From Arthrobacter sulfonylureivorans (GTDB lineage: Bacteria > Actinomycetota > Actinomycetes > Actinomycetales > Micrococcaceae): a DNA stretch of 64,000 bases. The stretch is taken from positions 674,724-738,723 of the forward strand of contig RJAE01000001.1 of NCBI GenBank assembly GCA_004000035.1, in the 5' to 3' direction. A model generated the notes under the pieces. That model was not told where the DNA came from and searched no databases. It was given only the letters and a program-made list of their open reading frames with translations. Below are positions 55,451-64,000 of this stretch, piece after piece (the stretch's first letter is position 1; the number at the start of each line of letters is the position of its first letter). The position numbers were made by a program, and so were the translations under genes.

Positions 55451-56667
55451 TGGACGCAACCATCATCATTTACGTAGTCATCGCCATCGCCGTCATCGGC
55501 CTCGTGGCAACGCTGTTGCTGCGCGGGCGCAGGACTCCGCCGGGCACCTACAGCACCACCCGGGACGCCAACGACCCGGCCGCGCCGCCGGCCGGGGGCG
55601 GCACCGACACACTGGAAGCGCCCCGCGGGCCGACAGCCACGGCACCGCCCATCGGAGTGCCGACCGAAGAGGAACCGCTGCCGACCGGCGTCGAAATTCC
55701 GGAGGACGCCGCAGCGCTGGAGACCATCCCGGTGGAGACGCCGGCACCGGTGCAGGGCCGTCTGGCCCGGTTGCGCGCCCGGCTGGTCAAGTCCAACAAC
55801 GCGCTGGGCAAGGGGCTGCTGGCGCTGCTCGCGAGCGACAAAATCGACGACGACGTCTGGGACGAAATCGAAGAGACCCTGCTGCTGGCCGACCTCGGCA
55901 CGGAACCGACGCTGGAACTGGTGGATGCGCTCAAGGAACGGGTGAAGGTGGAGGGCAGCCGGAACCCGCAGCAGGTCAAGGCCATGCTGCGCGAGGAACT
56001 GATCAAGCTGGTGGACCCGTCCATGGACCGATCGCTGGCCGTGATGCGCCATGCCGACCGCCCCGCCGTGATGATGGTGGTGGGTGTCAACGGCGTCGGC
56101 AAGACCACCACGGTGGGCAAGCTGGCCCGCGTGCTGGTGGCCGAGGACAAGGACGTGATCCTGGGCGCCGCGGATACCTTCCGTGCGGCCGCGGCCGAGC
56201 AGCTCGCCACCTGGGGCTCGCGCGTGGGCGTTCCCACGGTGAAGTCCGACGTCGATGGTGCGGATCCAGCCTCCGTCGCCTTTGAGGCGGTCAAGGCCGG
56301 CATCGAGCAGGAAGTCGACGTGGTCATGGTGGACACCGCCGGTCGCCTGCAGAACAAGGTGGGCCTGATGGACGAACTCGGCAAGGTCAAGCGCGTGATC
56401 GAGAAGCAGGCCACGGTCGATGAAGTCTTGCTGGTGCTGGACGCCACCACCGGCCAGAACGGGCTGAACCAGGCCAAGGTCTTCGCGGAGGTCGTCAACA
56501 TCACCGGCATCGTGCTGACCAAGCTCGACGGCACCGCCAAGGGCGGCATCGTCGTCGCCATCCAGCGCAGCCTGGGCGTGCCGGTCAAGCTGGTGGGCCT
56601 GGGCGAAGGCGCCGACGACCTGGCCCCGTTCGAAACCGAAGACTTCGTGGACGCGCTGCTGAACTAG
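55450..56667 (+). CDS. ftsY: Signal recognition particle receptor FtsY
   Basis: 405 residues. An N-terminal transmembrane helix (about 4-24) anchors the protein, an acidic linker follows, then the NG GTPase domain: VNGVGKTTTVGKLARVL, DTFRAAAAEQL, VDTAGRLQNK and TKLDGTAKGG. It docks ribosome-SRP complexes to SecYEG. The GTG at 55450 is supported by the start of the membrane anchor and the -10 spacing. In related genomes it follows smc closely; here about 10 kb of other genes intervene. Confidence 0.96.
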   Translation: MDATIIIYVVIAIAVIGLVATLLLRGRRTPPGTYSTTRDANDPAAPPAGGGTDTLEAPRGPTATAPPIGVPTEEEPLPTGVEIPEDAAALETIPVETPAPVQGRLARLRARLVKSNNALGKGLLALLASDKIDDDVWDEIEETLLLADLGTEPTLELVDALKERVKVEGSRNPQQVKAMLREELIKLVDPSMDRSLAVMRHADRPAVMMVVGVNGVGKTTTVGKLARVLVAEDKDVILGAADTFRAAAAEQLATWGSRVGVPTVKSDVDGADPASVAFEAVKAGIEQEVDVVMVDTAGRLQNKVGLMDELGKVKRVIEKQATVDEVLLVLDATTGQNGLNQAKVFAEVVNITGIVLTKLDGTAKGGIVVAIQRSLGVPVKLVGLGEGADDLAPFETEDFVDALLN

Positions 56668-56733
56668 CAGGACAGGCCGCTTATCCAAAGGCCGCGCTTC
56701 AACCACGGGCAGAGCACAACGCACGACGGCGAT

Positions 56734-56769
56734 CCCTCCTGCCGGGCATGACGTCCGGCAGGAGGGTTT
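56734..56769 (+). terminator. Terminator after ftsY
   Basis: A perfect 12-bp stem (CCCTCCTGCCGG / CCGGCAGGAGGG) with a 9-nt loop and TTT. Just after it, three imperfect reiterations of TTAAACCGCGGTGGAGCG run from about 56773 to 56829 into the end of the convergent gene. Confidence 0.85.
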
Positions 56770-56810
56770 CCCGTTTAACCGCGGGGGAGTTAAACCGCGG
56801 TGGAGCGAAA

Positions 56811-57608
56811 TTAAGCCGCGCTGGAGCGCAGGTTCTGCCGACGCTTCGCCGGCTGCGCGCCCGGTTCGGACGGAAGGCCCGGTGTGCGCAGCGCGATCAG
56901 CAAGCCCCAGACGAGCGCGGCGATTGCCAGCCACTGCACGTCCACGCTTCCTCCTGTCTCGGGACCGAGCAGCCAGCTGATGGCGAGCGATACCGCGCTG
57001 AAAGCGAGCGCGGTCCCCAGCAGGGTACGGGCCGGGGGCCAGAGCGCATTCAGCAAACTGGCTGCGGCCAGCGTCAGGCCCAGGGCACCCTGGACCGGCC
57101 AGTGATCGATGCCCATCGTCCAGTATTCGGGCTCTGATCCTGTGGTGCGGGAAAAGTCGAGCGCGTACCAGGCGTAGGCCGCCCAGCAGGGGAGAGCCAG
57201 CAGGGCCAGCACCAGCAGTGGCCAGTCCATCGACAGCACCGGCTTCTCATACCGGGCTCCGGCCCGTCGGGCGGACCACAGCAGTCCAAGGGACATGACG
57301 CCGAGCACCCCGGCCATCACCACCGGGCCGAAGCTGAAGCCGAGCAAGGCACCCAGGAGGAGCGCCGCCGTCGTGAGCCAGAGCAAGGCTAGTACCGGCC
57401 AGACATCCTGCGGCCGGAACGCCACCCAGCCGAACGGCAAGGCCACCGCGAAGGTGGTGAGGACGCCCCAGCTCGTCTCCAGCGCGGCAACCTCGGCGAA
57501 GAAAGAATCCTCCACGAACATGGTGGACAAATCGATCAGCCCGAAACCGGGCAATATCGCCCAAAACAGCACGGCGAACCCCGCGAAAATACGTCCCCCG
57601 ACGGTCAT
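56811..57608 (-). CDS. Hypothetical membrane protein
   Basis: 265 residues with about seven hydrophobic helices, starting MTVGGRIFAGFAVLFWAILP, and a basic C-terminus (AKRRQNLRSS). I do not recognise a family. TATTGT (57616-57621) ends 7 nt before the ATG, which supports the start. The 3' end lies in the reiterated sequence after ftsY. Neighbours give no functional hint. Confidence 0.7.
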   Translation of the reverse strand: MTVGGRIFAGFAVLFWAILPGFGLIDLSTMFVEDSFFAEVAALETSWGVLTTFAVALPFGWVAFRPQDVWPVLALLWLTTAALLLGALLGFSFGPVVMAGVLGVMSLGLLWSARRAGARYEKPVLSMDWPLLVLALLALPCWAAYAWYALDFSRTTGSEPEYWTMGIDHWPVQGALGLTLAAASLLNALWPPARTLLGTALAFSAVSLAISWLLGPETGGSVDVQWLAIAALVWGLLIALRTPGLPSEPGAQPAKRRQNLRSSAA

Positions 57609-57717
57609 GGGTCAGACAATAGCGGTGGACACGGTCCTTGGCTACAGGCGCGAGTCTGGCGCAGAAACGGCGATTGCCGGTGGCATTGCCGCCTGAGGCA
57701 GGTCAGTCCGCCGCAGG

Positions 57718-58983
57718 TCAGTCAGCCGCAGCTTCCTTGACGGGCTTCATCAGCGTCTCCCGGCCGAACACCAGCCAGAGCAGGGCGGAGGCCAGCATGA
57801 CCGCTCCGGTGACGCCGAAGGCCCAGGCGTAGTTCAGCCGGTCGGCCAGCATGCCGGCAAGGACCGGGCCGATGATGGCCCCGGCGTCGGTGCCCATCTG
57901 GAAAACTGCCAGCACCTTGCCGCCGGTGCGGTCGTTGCCGATGATGTCCCCCACAGCGGCCTGTTGCGCCGGCCCCAGCAGGCCCGATCCGAAGCCGGCA
58001 ATGACCGAGGCTGCCACGAACGCCGGTACGGAATCGATGAAACCGATGGCTGCGATGGCAAGGCCGGCAACGGTGAGCCCGGCGACCACCAGGGGGCGGC
58101 GGCCGACGGTATCCGCGAGGCGGCCGGAAAAGGTCAGGGCCATCGCGTTGCCGACGGCAAAGACGGCCAACGCCAGGCCGGCGGTCGCCGGGCCGGCACC
58201 CAGCACGGCTGCCGCGAACAGCGGAATCAGTGCCATCCGGACCCCAAAGGTGGCCCAGCCATTGGCGAAAGCGGAGACGACGGCGGCGCGATAGCCGGGG
58301 TCCGACAGCGCCTCGCGCAGCTCCATCGCCACCGGCGCCGGTCCGTCGTCGGCGGTCCTGGGCGCGGGCTTCTTCAGCAGGACGGCGACGACGGCGGCCG
58401 CCACGAGCAGGGCCACGGCGTAGACCACGAAGGGCATCCGGAGCCCGAACCCGGCCAGCAGGCCGCCGACCACCGGTCCCAGGATGCCGCCCATGAGGAA
58501 GGTGCCCGCGTAGAGACTGGAGACCCGGCCGCGTCCGTTCGGCGGGGCCAGCCGCAGGATCAGCGCCATGGCGGAAACGGTGAACATGGTGGAGCCCAGG
58601 CCGCCGAGACCGCGGAAGATCAGCAGCTGCCAATAGTCCTGCGCCATCGCGCAGGCGCCGGTTGAAGCAGCCACAATCAGCAGCCCGGTGAGGTAGACCC
58701 GGCGTTCGCCCCAGCTGCCTACCAGCGCGCCGCCAACGGGCGCGAACACCAGCCGGGCCAGGGCAAACACGCTGACGATGACGCTGGCGGCCGCCACGCC
58801 GACGTCGAAACTGGCGGCGAACTGCGGCAAAACCGGCGCCACCAACCCGTACCCGAGCGCAATCACAAAAGCCGCCGCTACCAGGACCTTGATATCCCGC
58901 GGCAGCGGCGTCTGCGCCTCCCTACCCGGACGTTGCAGACCAGGCAGGCGGATGTGGCGCTCCGTGCGGCGTGAAACTGGCAT
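57718..58983 (-). CDS. Major facilitator superfamily transporter
   Basis: 421 residues with twelve predicted transmembrane helices after a basic N-terminus. The MFS loop motif is seen as GGALVGSWGERRVYLTG (about residues 83-99) and again as SGRLADTVGRRPLVVAG in the second half. The pattern suits drug/proton antiporters; the substrate is unknown. TAGGCT (58991-58996) ends 7 nt before the ATG: a leaderless candidate. Confidence 0.88.
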   Translation of the reverse strand: MPVSRRTERHIRLPGLQRPGREAQTPLPRDIKVLVAAAFVIALGYGLVAPVLPQFAASFDVGVAAASVIVSVFALARLVFAPVGGALVGSWGERRVYLTGLLIVAASTGACAMAQDYWQLLIFRGLGGLGSTMFTVSAMALILRLAPPNGRGRVSSLYAGTFLMGGILGPVVGGLLAGFGLRMPFVVYAVALLVAAAVVAVLLKKPAPRTADDGPAPVAMELREALSDPGYRAAVVSAFANGWATFGVRMALIPLFAAAVLGAGPATAGLALAVFAVGNAMALTFSGRLADTVGRRPLVVAGLTVAGLAIAAIGFIDSVPAFVAASVIAGFGSGLLGPAQQAAVGDIIGNDRTGGKVLAVFQMGTDAGAIIGPVLAGMLADRLNYAWAFGVTGAVMLASALLWLVFGRETLMKPVKEAAAD

Positions 58984-59223
58984 GTCATCAAGCCTAGCCC
59001 GGTTGGATCGGTGTCAATTGTGGCAGTGGCCGGGGGCACAGGCCCATGCCGAATGACCGGGTGGGCACCGCCGTCGTGCGTTCAAGAAGCCAGGCCGCGC
59101 CGCGCCCAAAGTGCCACGCGCCGCTGGAGGTGGACACCGCCGTCGTGCGCTGCAGGGGCCCCGCCCAAAAGTGCCACGTCGGCCGTGGGAGGCGGACACA
59201 GCCGTCGTGCGTTTGCTGCCGCC
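58984..59223. repeat. Intergenic tandem repeat upstream of amtB
   Basis: A 20-nt core (GTGGACACCGCCGTCGTGCG and close variants) recurs at 59061-59080, 59130-59149 and 59192-59211, at intervals of 69 and 62 nt. A second core, CGCCCAAAAGTGCCACG, occurs at about 59102-59118 and 59162-59178. No gene is evident between the MFS transporter and amtB. Confidence 0.6.
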
Positions 59224-59239
59224 GTAACACTGCCGAAAC
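59224..59239. promoter_or_regulatory. GlnR-type nitrogen-control box upstream of amtB
   Basis: GTAAC-ACTGCC-GAAAC matches the actinobacterial GlnR consensus gTnAC-n6-GaAAC exactly. A weaker second match, GTAAC-GCGCCC-GCAAT, lies at 59277-59292. Placement 140 bp before amtB-glnK fits nitrogen-responsive activation. GlnR itself is not in the window. Confidence 0.6.
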
Positions 59240-59378
59240 ACGCCGGACAAGCCGGTTTTACCTGGGCGGGTTTGTTGTAACGCGCCCGCAATACACGCTC
59301 CGGTTTGCTGAAACACGCCGTCGTCAGGCTTGAGTCAGCGGCGGGAAGCTACCTGCCGAAGGACGAGAGGACGTGAAG

Positions 59379-60698
59379 ATGGATCTGTCAGCAGGTCACG
59401 TCTGGGTAATGATTTCGGCAGCTTTGGTGCTGCTCATGACGCCGGGATTGGCGTTCTTCTACGGCGGCATGACACGGGCCAAATCGGCCCTGAACATGAT
59501 GATGATGAGTTTTTCCGCGATCGCGCTGGTGGCGGTGGTCTGGGTGCTCTGGGGTTACTCCATGAGCAGTGGCGAGGGCGTGGCTCAGCTCTTCGGCAAC
59601 CCGCTCGCCGCCTTCGGCCTTGAGTCGCTGCTCAACACCGAAGACCTGATCGGTGCCGGCTACGGCGCTACCTTCGCGATCATCACCGTGGCGCTCATCT
59701 CCGGCGCCATCGCCGACCGGGCAAAGTTCGGCGCGTGGGTGGTCTTCGTGCCGATTTGGGTCACGCTGGTTTACTGCCCGCTGGCCTTCATGGTCTGGGG
59801 CGGGGGGCTGCTGGGCGCCGACGGAGCCATTGGGGCGTGGGCCGGAGAGGCAATCGACTTCGCCGGCGGCACCGTGGTGCATATCAACGCCGGCGTGGCC
59901 GGCCTGATCCTGGCCCTGATCCTGGGCAAGCGCAAGGGCTTCGGCAAGGACCCGGCCCAGCGCCCGCACAACATTCCGCTGGTGATGCTTGGCGCCGCGT
60001 TGCTGTGGTTCGGTTGGTTCGGCTTCAACGGCGGTGCGGCTGCAACGACCGAGGAAGCCGGCCTGATCTGGGTCAACACGATGGCCGCTCCGGCCGCCGC
60101 CATGCTCGGCTGGCTGGTGATTGAGCGCGTCCGCGACGGCCGTCCCACCTCGCTGGGGGCAGCATCCGGCGTGGTTGCAGGCCTGGTGGCCATCACTCCG
60201 GCCTGTGCGAACGTTTCCCCGGTGGGCGCCGTTGGCCTGGGGCTGGTGGCGGGCGTGCTAGCAGCGCTGGCGGTCGGGCTGAAGTACCGGTTCGGGTATG
60301 ACGACTCGCTGGATGTGGTGGGAGTCCACCTGGTGGCTGGCCTGGTCGGCACGCTGGCGCTGGGCTTCATTGCCCTGCCGGTCGCAGGTGTGGGCGGCGG
60401 CCTCTTCTACGGCGGCGGCTTCGCCCAACTGTGGGCACAGACCGTGGCGGCGGCCGTATCCGTGGTGTTCTGCGCGGTGCTCACCGTCCTCATTGGCCTG
60501 GCGATTCACAAGACCATCGGTTTCCGGGTGACCGAGGAGCAAGAGGTCACCGGCGTGGACCTGACCCAGCACGCCGAATCCGCCTACGAATTCGGCGGCC
60601 TGGGGACCGGCGGCACGTTCATCCCGCATCCGGCCACCGACCGCAGCGCGCATAACGCGGGCGTCGGATCCACCATCAAGGAAGAGGTCAACGCATGA
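59379..60698 (+). CDS. amtB: Ammonium transporter
   Basis: 439 residues with eleven expected transmembrane helices. MTPGLAFFYGGMTRAKSALN, AGGTVVHINAGVAGL (with the first pore histidine) and GVHLVAGLVGTLALG (with the second) are characteristic. The ATG at 59379 has AGAGG 8 nt upstream; an in-frame GTG at 59373 is too close to that site. glnK overlaps its end by 4 nt, the usual amtB-glnK pairing in which GlnK plugs the channel. Confidence 0.95.
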   Translation: MDLSAGHVWVMISAALVLLMTPGLAFFYGGMTRAKSALNMMMMSFSAIALVAVVWVLWGYSMSSGEGVAQLFGNPLAAFGLESLLNTEDLIGAGYGATFAIITVALISGAIADRAKFGAWVVFVPIWVTLVYCPLAFMVWGGGLLGADGAIGAWAGEAIDFAGGTVVHINAGVAGLILALILGKRKGFGKDPAQRPHNIPLVMLGAALLWFGWFGFNGGAAATTEEAGLIWVNTMAAPAAAMLGWLVIERVRDGRPTSLGAASGVVAGLVAITPACANVSPVGAVGLGLVAGVLAALAVGLKYRFGYDDSLDVVGVHLVAGLVGTLALGFIALPVAGVGGGLFYGGGFAQLWAQTVAAAVSVVFCAVLTVLIGLAIHKTIGFRVTEEQEVTGVDLTQHAESAYEFGGLGTGGTFIPHPATDRSAHNAGVGSTIKEEVNA

Positions 60699-61033
60699 AA
60701 CTGGTGACAGCGATCATTCGGCCGCAAAAGCTCGACGCTATCCGCAACAGCTTGGAAAGCTACGGCGTCCAGGGCCTGACCATCAGCCAGGCAAGCGGAT
60801 ATGGCCGGCAGCGCGGTCACACCGAGGTTTACCGCGGAGCGGAATACACCGTGGACCTGCTGCCCAAGATCCGCATCGAAGTGCTGGTCACGGAAGAACA
60901 GGCGGACGACATCGTTGATGTCCTCGTAGCGACGGCCAATACCGGTCATGCCGGTGACGGCAAGGTCTGGCTGGTGGACGTCCAAGAAGCCGTGCGGGTG
61001 CGCACCGGCGAACGTGGTGAGGCAGCCATCTAG
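60695..61033 (+). CDS. glnK: PII nitrogen regulatory protein
   Basis: 112 residues. The T-loop RGHTEVYRGAEYTVDLLPK contains Tyr-51, the usual modification site, and TGHAGDGKVWL is the B-loop. Coupling to amtB by an ATGA overlap supports the GlnK role. In many actinobacteria glnD, which modifies this protein, follows directly; here a terminator-like region and non-coding sequence follow instead. Confidence 0.95.
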   Translation: MKLVTAIIRPQKLDAIRNSLESYGVQGLTISQASGYGRQRGHTEVYRGAEYTVDLLPKIRIEVLVTEEQADDIVDVLVATANTGHAGDGKVWLVDVQEAVRVRTGERGEAAI

Positions 61034-61060
61034 GCCGCGTATTCCCCGACTCGCTCCAAA

Positions 61061-61107
61061 GCCCGGTTGCTTTGGCCGCCCCTGTGGCGGCCGGGCAGCC
61101 GGGTTTT
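61061..61107 (+). terminator. Terminator region after amtB-glnK
   Basis: GGCCGCC/GGCGGCC (61074-61092) is nested near GCCCGG/CCGGGC (61061-61066 and 61091-61096), giving alternative stems; GGGTTTT follows at about 61101. It lies 28 nt after the glnK stop. Confidence 0.6.
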
Positions 61108-61743
61108 GCTGTGCGCGCATGCCGCGGATTGGTGTGGTTGCCAGCCAATCGCGTGACGAATCAGTTTGCACCCGATTCTCGCCTCTCGCCGTGGTCACTT
61201 GGCTGGGTTCAGCCCGTAGAGGTGCCGAGCCGGCCCCCGCAAAATGTCTGTGGCATCCGCCACCAAAGCACGCACCGAGCTGATGAGCTCCCGGGTCGGA
61301 GCAGCCTGATCTGTGCCGAGTAGTTCGGCTAGGGTTGTGGGTCTTGCCCTGCATTAACATCCGGGTGGATGCTGGATGAGGTGGATCGGAGCATACTTCG
61401 AGCTGACCAATGCCCGGGAGGTCGCCATGTGGAAGCGTGGAGTCGCCGAGGTCGACATGAATTGCGAAGCACCGGACCGCGCGCCGCCGCAAGTGGAACT
61501 GGATGGGTGGTGGCGAGGGGGGCGAACCTAAACGTGACGGTTGCGAACGCGGCCCTACCGGCCCGGCCGCACCAAGTTCCGCGAGAAATGCTCGAACCGG
61601 ATGCCCGGAGCCGCATTCTCTCCTATAAAGCTCTTGATGCGCGGCGTCCGGATCGGCCAACCAGTGCCACGGACCCGCGACGTATCCACGATTAGCCGAC
61701 CGCGGATACGAAGGCCAGTGGGGGCCACCAAAGGGTTTTGGCT
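61108..61743. other. Gene-poor stretch after glnK
   Basis: About 640 bp with only short open frames of atypical composition and no recognisable protein, tRNA or repeat. It is less GC-rich than the flanks in places. I see no transposase remnant here. Confidence 0.5.
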
Positions 61744-63107
61744 ATGTATGAGAGTAAAGAGCAGAAACATCGCCCGGTGAACGAGAGCGAGGGTGAAAGT
61801 GCGGACGTCGCCCGTGCGTCAGGAACAGGAATCAACCGTCGTAAGGTCCTGGGATCGGGTCTTGCTATGGCCGCCACGGCAGGTCTCTTGGAGGCGATTA
61901 TCACTCCTCCGGCAAGCGCCGACTCCAACGGCCAGTCTGGCGCGCTCCAGAAAGTCAGCGGCCATGCCCTGTACCTCTTGCCGCAGGACCACAAATGGCA
62001 CACGGGCGGAATCTACGACACCGGCCATTTCCAGGAGTGGCATTACTGGACCGGCTTCTTCACCGATGACGACACCGGGGAAGAGTTCGGCATTTTCTAC
62101 AACATCACTAACAACCCGAGTGCTCCCGGGGGGCCCTCGCTGTGGGAGCAAGGCGTCAGCTTCTCGTTCGGAGACTTCGCCAAGAAGGAGTTGATCTGGG
62201 CGCACCAGCCGACTGCTGTTGGCTCATTGCAGGCGAGACGGCCGCCGGACTCGACCTCGCCGGACGACTTCCAGTACAACGCCAAGGGCGAGAATGTGGA
62301 ATTCACGACTGTGTACCGTGCCGAACCGGACACGTGGCCCTTCCAATTCACGGGTGTTGCTGCAAACAACGGGAACTCACCCCTCGCCATGGACCTGGAG
62401 AACACGGCGAAGTCACCGTACGGCTACATGCCGGTCGGGCTTGGCGTCTTTGAGAATCAGAACATCCCCTGGAACGGGCAGAACCTGGATCCCGCAAACA
62501 TGTACGCGCTGTCCTACTACTACACCGGTCCGATTTCGAGCAGCAAGGGCACCGTCACCATCGGCGGTAAGACCCGCCATCTCACGGGCACGATCTGGTT
62601 TGAGCACCAGTGGTGAAACTTCAACTCCGTGCAGCAGGTGTGGACGACTGCGTATACCTGGGGGGCGCTGACGTTCAACAATGGCGACGTCTTCACCTGG
62701 CGCCAGTGGTACGGCGCGCCCAACGGCTCGGCTCCCCTCAAACCGATTCTGGAGATCGGCCGCAACTCGTTTGGGACGCCCAATGGCACACCGGAGGGCG
62801 CCCTTACCTTCCACGTGGGGAACAACGCGGAGTGGAAAGCGTTGAAGACCTGGAAATCACCGGTGAGCGGGCGCAACATCGCCACTCAGGTGCAACTGAC
62901 CAGTTCCTTCGGGACCTGGTACCTCACGAGCGTCTTCGACAACTACGAGATGCCCTGGGGCTACCCGCCCTACGGGAACAATCCCTATAGCTTCTCGAAT
63001 CCGCGATGTGGATCCATACCGGCTCGGTCGACGGGCCGGTTGTCGGCCACGCGTTCATGGAGCAGGCCAACCAGTTCACCCTGTACCAGGCGGCAGTTCC
63101 AGGGTAG
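61744..63107 (+). pseudogene. Broken gene for a Tat-exported lipocalin-like/AttH-CrtC-type protein
   Basis: The frame starts MYESKEQKHR and has a twin-arginine signal (NRRKVLGSGLAMAATAGLLE, cleavage near ASA-DS). It runs to ...TIWFEHQW, then meets TGA at 62614-62616; the sequence continues in the same frame as NFNSVQQVWTTAYTWGALTF, so the TGA most likely replaces a glycine codon. Near 63003 the frame shifts by one missing base, after which MWIHTGSVDGPVVGHAFMEQ continues to a stop at 63105. Two lesions make a functional product unlikely. The family is tentative: EWHYWTGFF and HLTGTIWFEHQW recall AttH/CrtC-like proteins. Confidence 0.75.
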
Positions 63108-63759
63108 CGACTGCGGAGGACCCAGAAACACGACGTCGTGGTCCTCGGCCAGGAGGGCGCCGGTGGCCAAGTGCGCGAGGGTTTCCGTTTCAGGCCGTGC
63201 TGGTGCTCGAAGCTGAAGTCCTCCGGCGACATCCTGACCGGGAACCCGGCGGTCCAGGTGCGGGTCTCGGCCCCGTAGGCCTTCATCGCGGCGACTTCCC
63301 GGGACAGGACGGCGGCCTGATTTTTGCCTCCTGCTCCAGCCGGCATCGCGGGCCTACTCTCTCAGCGGGGCGGCGGATTCCGTGTCTGCGCCGCTCGAAA
63401 TCCTGACCGCAAGGAACACCGGGGCGCACTGGATTCGGTCCCCGGGCTCATAGCTGATTGGATCGGCCGGGACCTCTGGGCGGATCCTGGCACCCCCACA
63501 TTTTTCCCTGAAACATGTGGGGGACCCGGCCTTTGGACAGGTGAAACCGCCGAATCAGCGCCCAATCTTCCACCGCGATCACCCATCCCATCATTCGTAC
63601 AGGTGACTCAGTATTCAACCGTCGTAATGGCTCACGTTTCGACGGTCACCAAAACCCCCACAGCCCGTCTTGTCCTCCACAGGGCCGTGTCCCCTGGCAT
63701 TTGTGCACTTACGTCGAACACCCGTTCTACCCCGCGCCTGCGCTGCGTAGCGTTGAAGT
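63108..63759. other. Gene-poor stretch before the right-end gene
   Basis: About 650 bp. Short antisense frames (for example 62924-63346 on the minus strand) partly mirror the pseudogene and are not convincing. It may hold further gene decay, but I cannot name a source. It contains the stem-loop at 63493-63523. Confidence 0.4.
63493..63523. terminator. Isolated stem-loop
   Basis: CCCCCACAT (63493-63501) and ATGTGGGGG (63515-63523) form a perfect 9-bp stem with a T-rich 13-nt loop. No U-tract follows on either side, so terminator function is uncertain. Confidence 0.4.
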
Positions 63760-64000
63760 ATGGCAGCGGAACCGTTCGACGAGGCACAGGAGCCGGAGGA
63801 TCTCTCCGGCCACGCCGCCATGCCCGACGAGGTGCCGGAAGCCGTGCATGGCGCCGAGCCGGAGGAGCTTGGCGCCAAGCCGGTCCCCAATCCCGACGCA
63901 ACCGCACCAACCGCCCCGGCTCATTTTGCCGCGAATCCTGCCACAGCGGAGGACAGCACCCCATCAGATCTTGCCGCCTGGGGGCCTGCCCCCGGCGCCG
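63760..64000 (+). CDS. Acidic Pro/Ala-rich protein, N-terminal part (runs off the right edge)
   Basis: The frame is open from ATG at 63760 to the end of the window (80 codons). It starts MAAEPFDEAQEPEDLSGHAA and remains rich in Glu, Pro and Ala, like a disordered N-terminus. No domain is reached. TAGCGT (63748-63753) ends 6 nt before the ATG, supporting a leaderless start. Function unknown. Confidence 0.55.
   Translation, partial: MAAEPFDEAQEPEDLSGHAAMPDEVPEAVHGAEPEELGAKPVPNPDATAPTAPAHFAANPATAEDSTPSDLAAWGPAPGA

Noticed and set aside
62924-63346. Minus-strand ORF over the end of the pseudogene
   Set aside because: It mostly mirrors the decaying plus-strand gene and has no recognisable domain or ribosome binding site.

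Overview
The window is a GC-rich, densely coded piece of an actinobacterial chromosome, most likely Micrococcaceae and Arthrobacter-like. The reasons are the gene order (leuB-ilvE, gltX-tRNA-Gln-tRNA-Glu, IclR/leuCD, murA-plsC-gpsA-ddl, DAK2-recG-rsmD-coaD-yceD-rpmF-rnc-mutM-smc-ftsY-amtB-glnK), frequent GTG/TTG starts, many start codons lying 6-8 nt behind a -10 hexamer (apparent leaderless transcripts), and an oleA-oleBC-oleD long-chain olefin cluster of the kind known from Arthrobacter and Micrococcus. There is no rRNA operon, CRISPR array or intact transposase.

Layout. 1-8160: a histidine kinase fragment, leuB, ilvE, several small proteins, an MBL-fold hydrolase, an FAH-family protein and gltX. 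8205-8671: a tRNA operon (Gln-CTG and two identical Glu-CTC genes) with its own promoter and terminator. 8747-13208: two coupled membrane-anchored dynamin-like GTPases and thiL. 13216-16230: an IclR regulator divergent from leuCD, with an operator-like palindrome and a leucine-containing leader ORF. 16392-20679: the envelope operon murA-plsC-gpsA-ddl. 20847-32513: DUF3515 lipoprotein, LCP protein, DAK2, recG, rsmD, an aminotransferase/methyltransferase pair, coaD, galU, yceD-rpmF-rnc-mutM. 32523-38285 (minus): serine hydrolase, oleD, oleBC fusion, oleA. 38427-41011 (minus): membrane protein and family 2 glycosyltransferase. 41179-48430: smc, two alpha/beta hydrolases, a PfkB kinase and surE. 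48563-55369: CocE-type hydrolase, ATP-grasp ligase, flavin reductase-like protein, YqeY, amidotransferase and CHAD protein. 55450-61033: ftsY, a membrane protein, an MFS transporter and amtB-glnK behind a GlnR-type box. 61034-63759: a gene-poor stretch with a broken Tat-exported protein gene. The last 241 bases open an unidentified acidic protein.

The most unusual signal is a dispersed palindromic repeat of about 100 bp. It is built from a conserved 52-nt arm and a 42-nt arm, and occurs at six loci as full or half elements. Two copies are intergenic. The others are translated: inside the SMC hinge, inside the OleC domain just before its ATP-binding loop, in the OleB-OleC linker and at the OleD N-terminus. 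In each of these the same reading frame is used, giving peptides related to VVDRSLLGAGAPPSTT and VVDQASASERVETR. It behaves like a coding-compatible mobile palindrome that adds residues to essential and metabolic proteins.

Other points: a nonsense-plus-frameshift pseudogene, absence of glnD after glnK, a 20-codon ORF with a strong ribosome binding site overlapping the PfkB start, and about a dozen candidate leaderless promoters. All calls come from reading the sequence; no database search was run.
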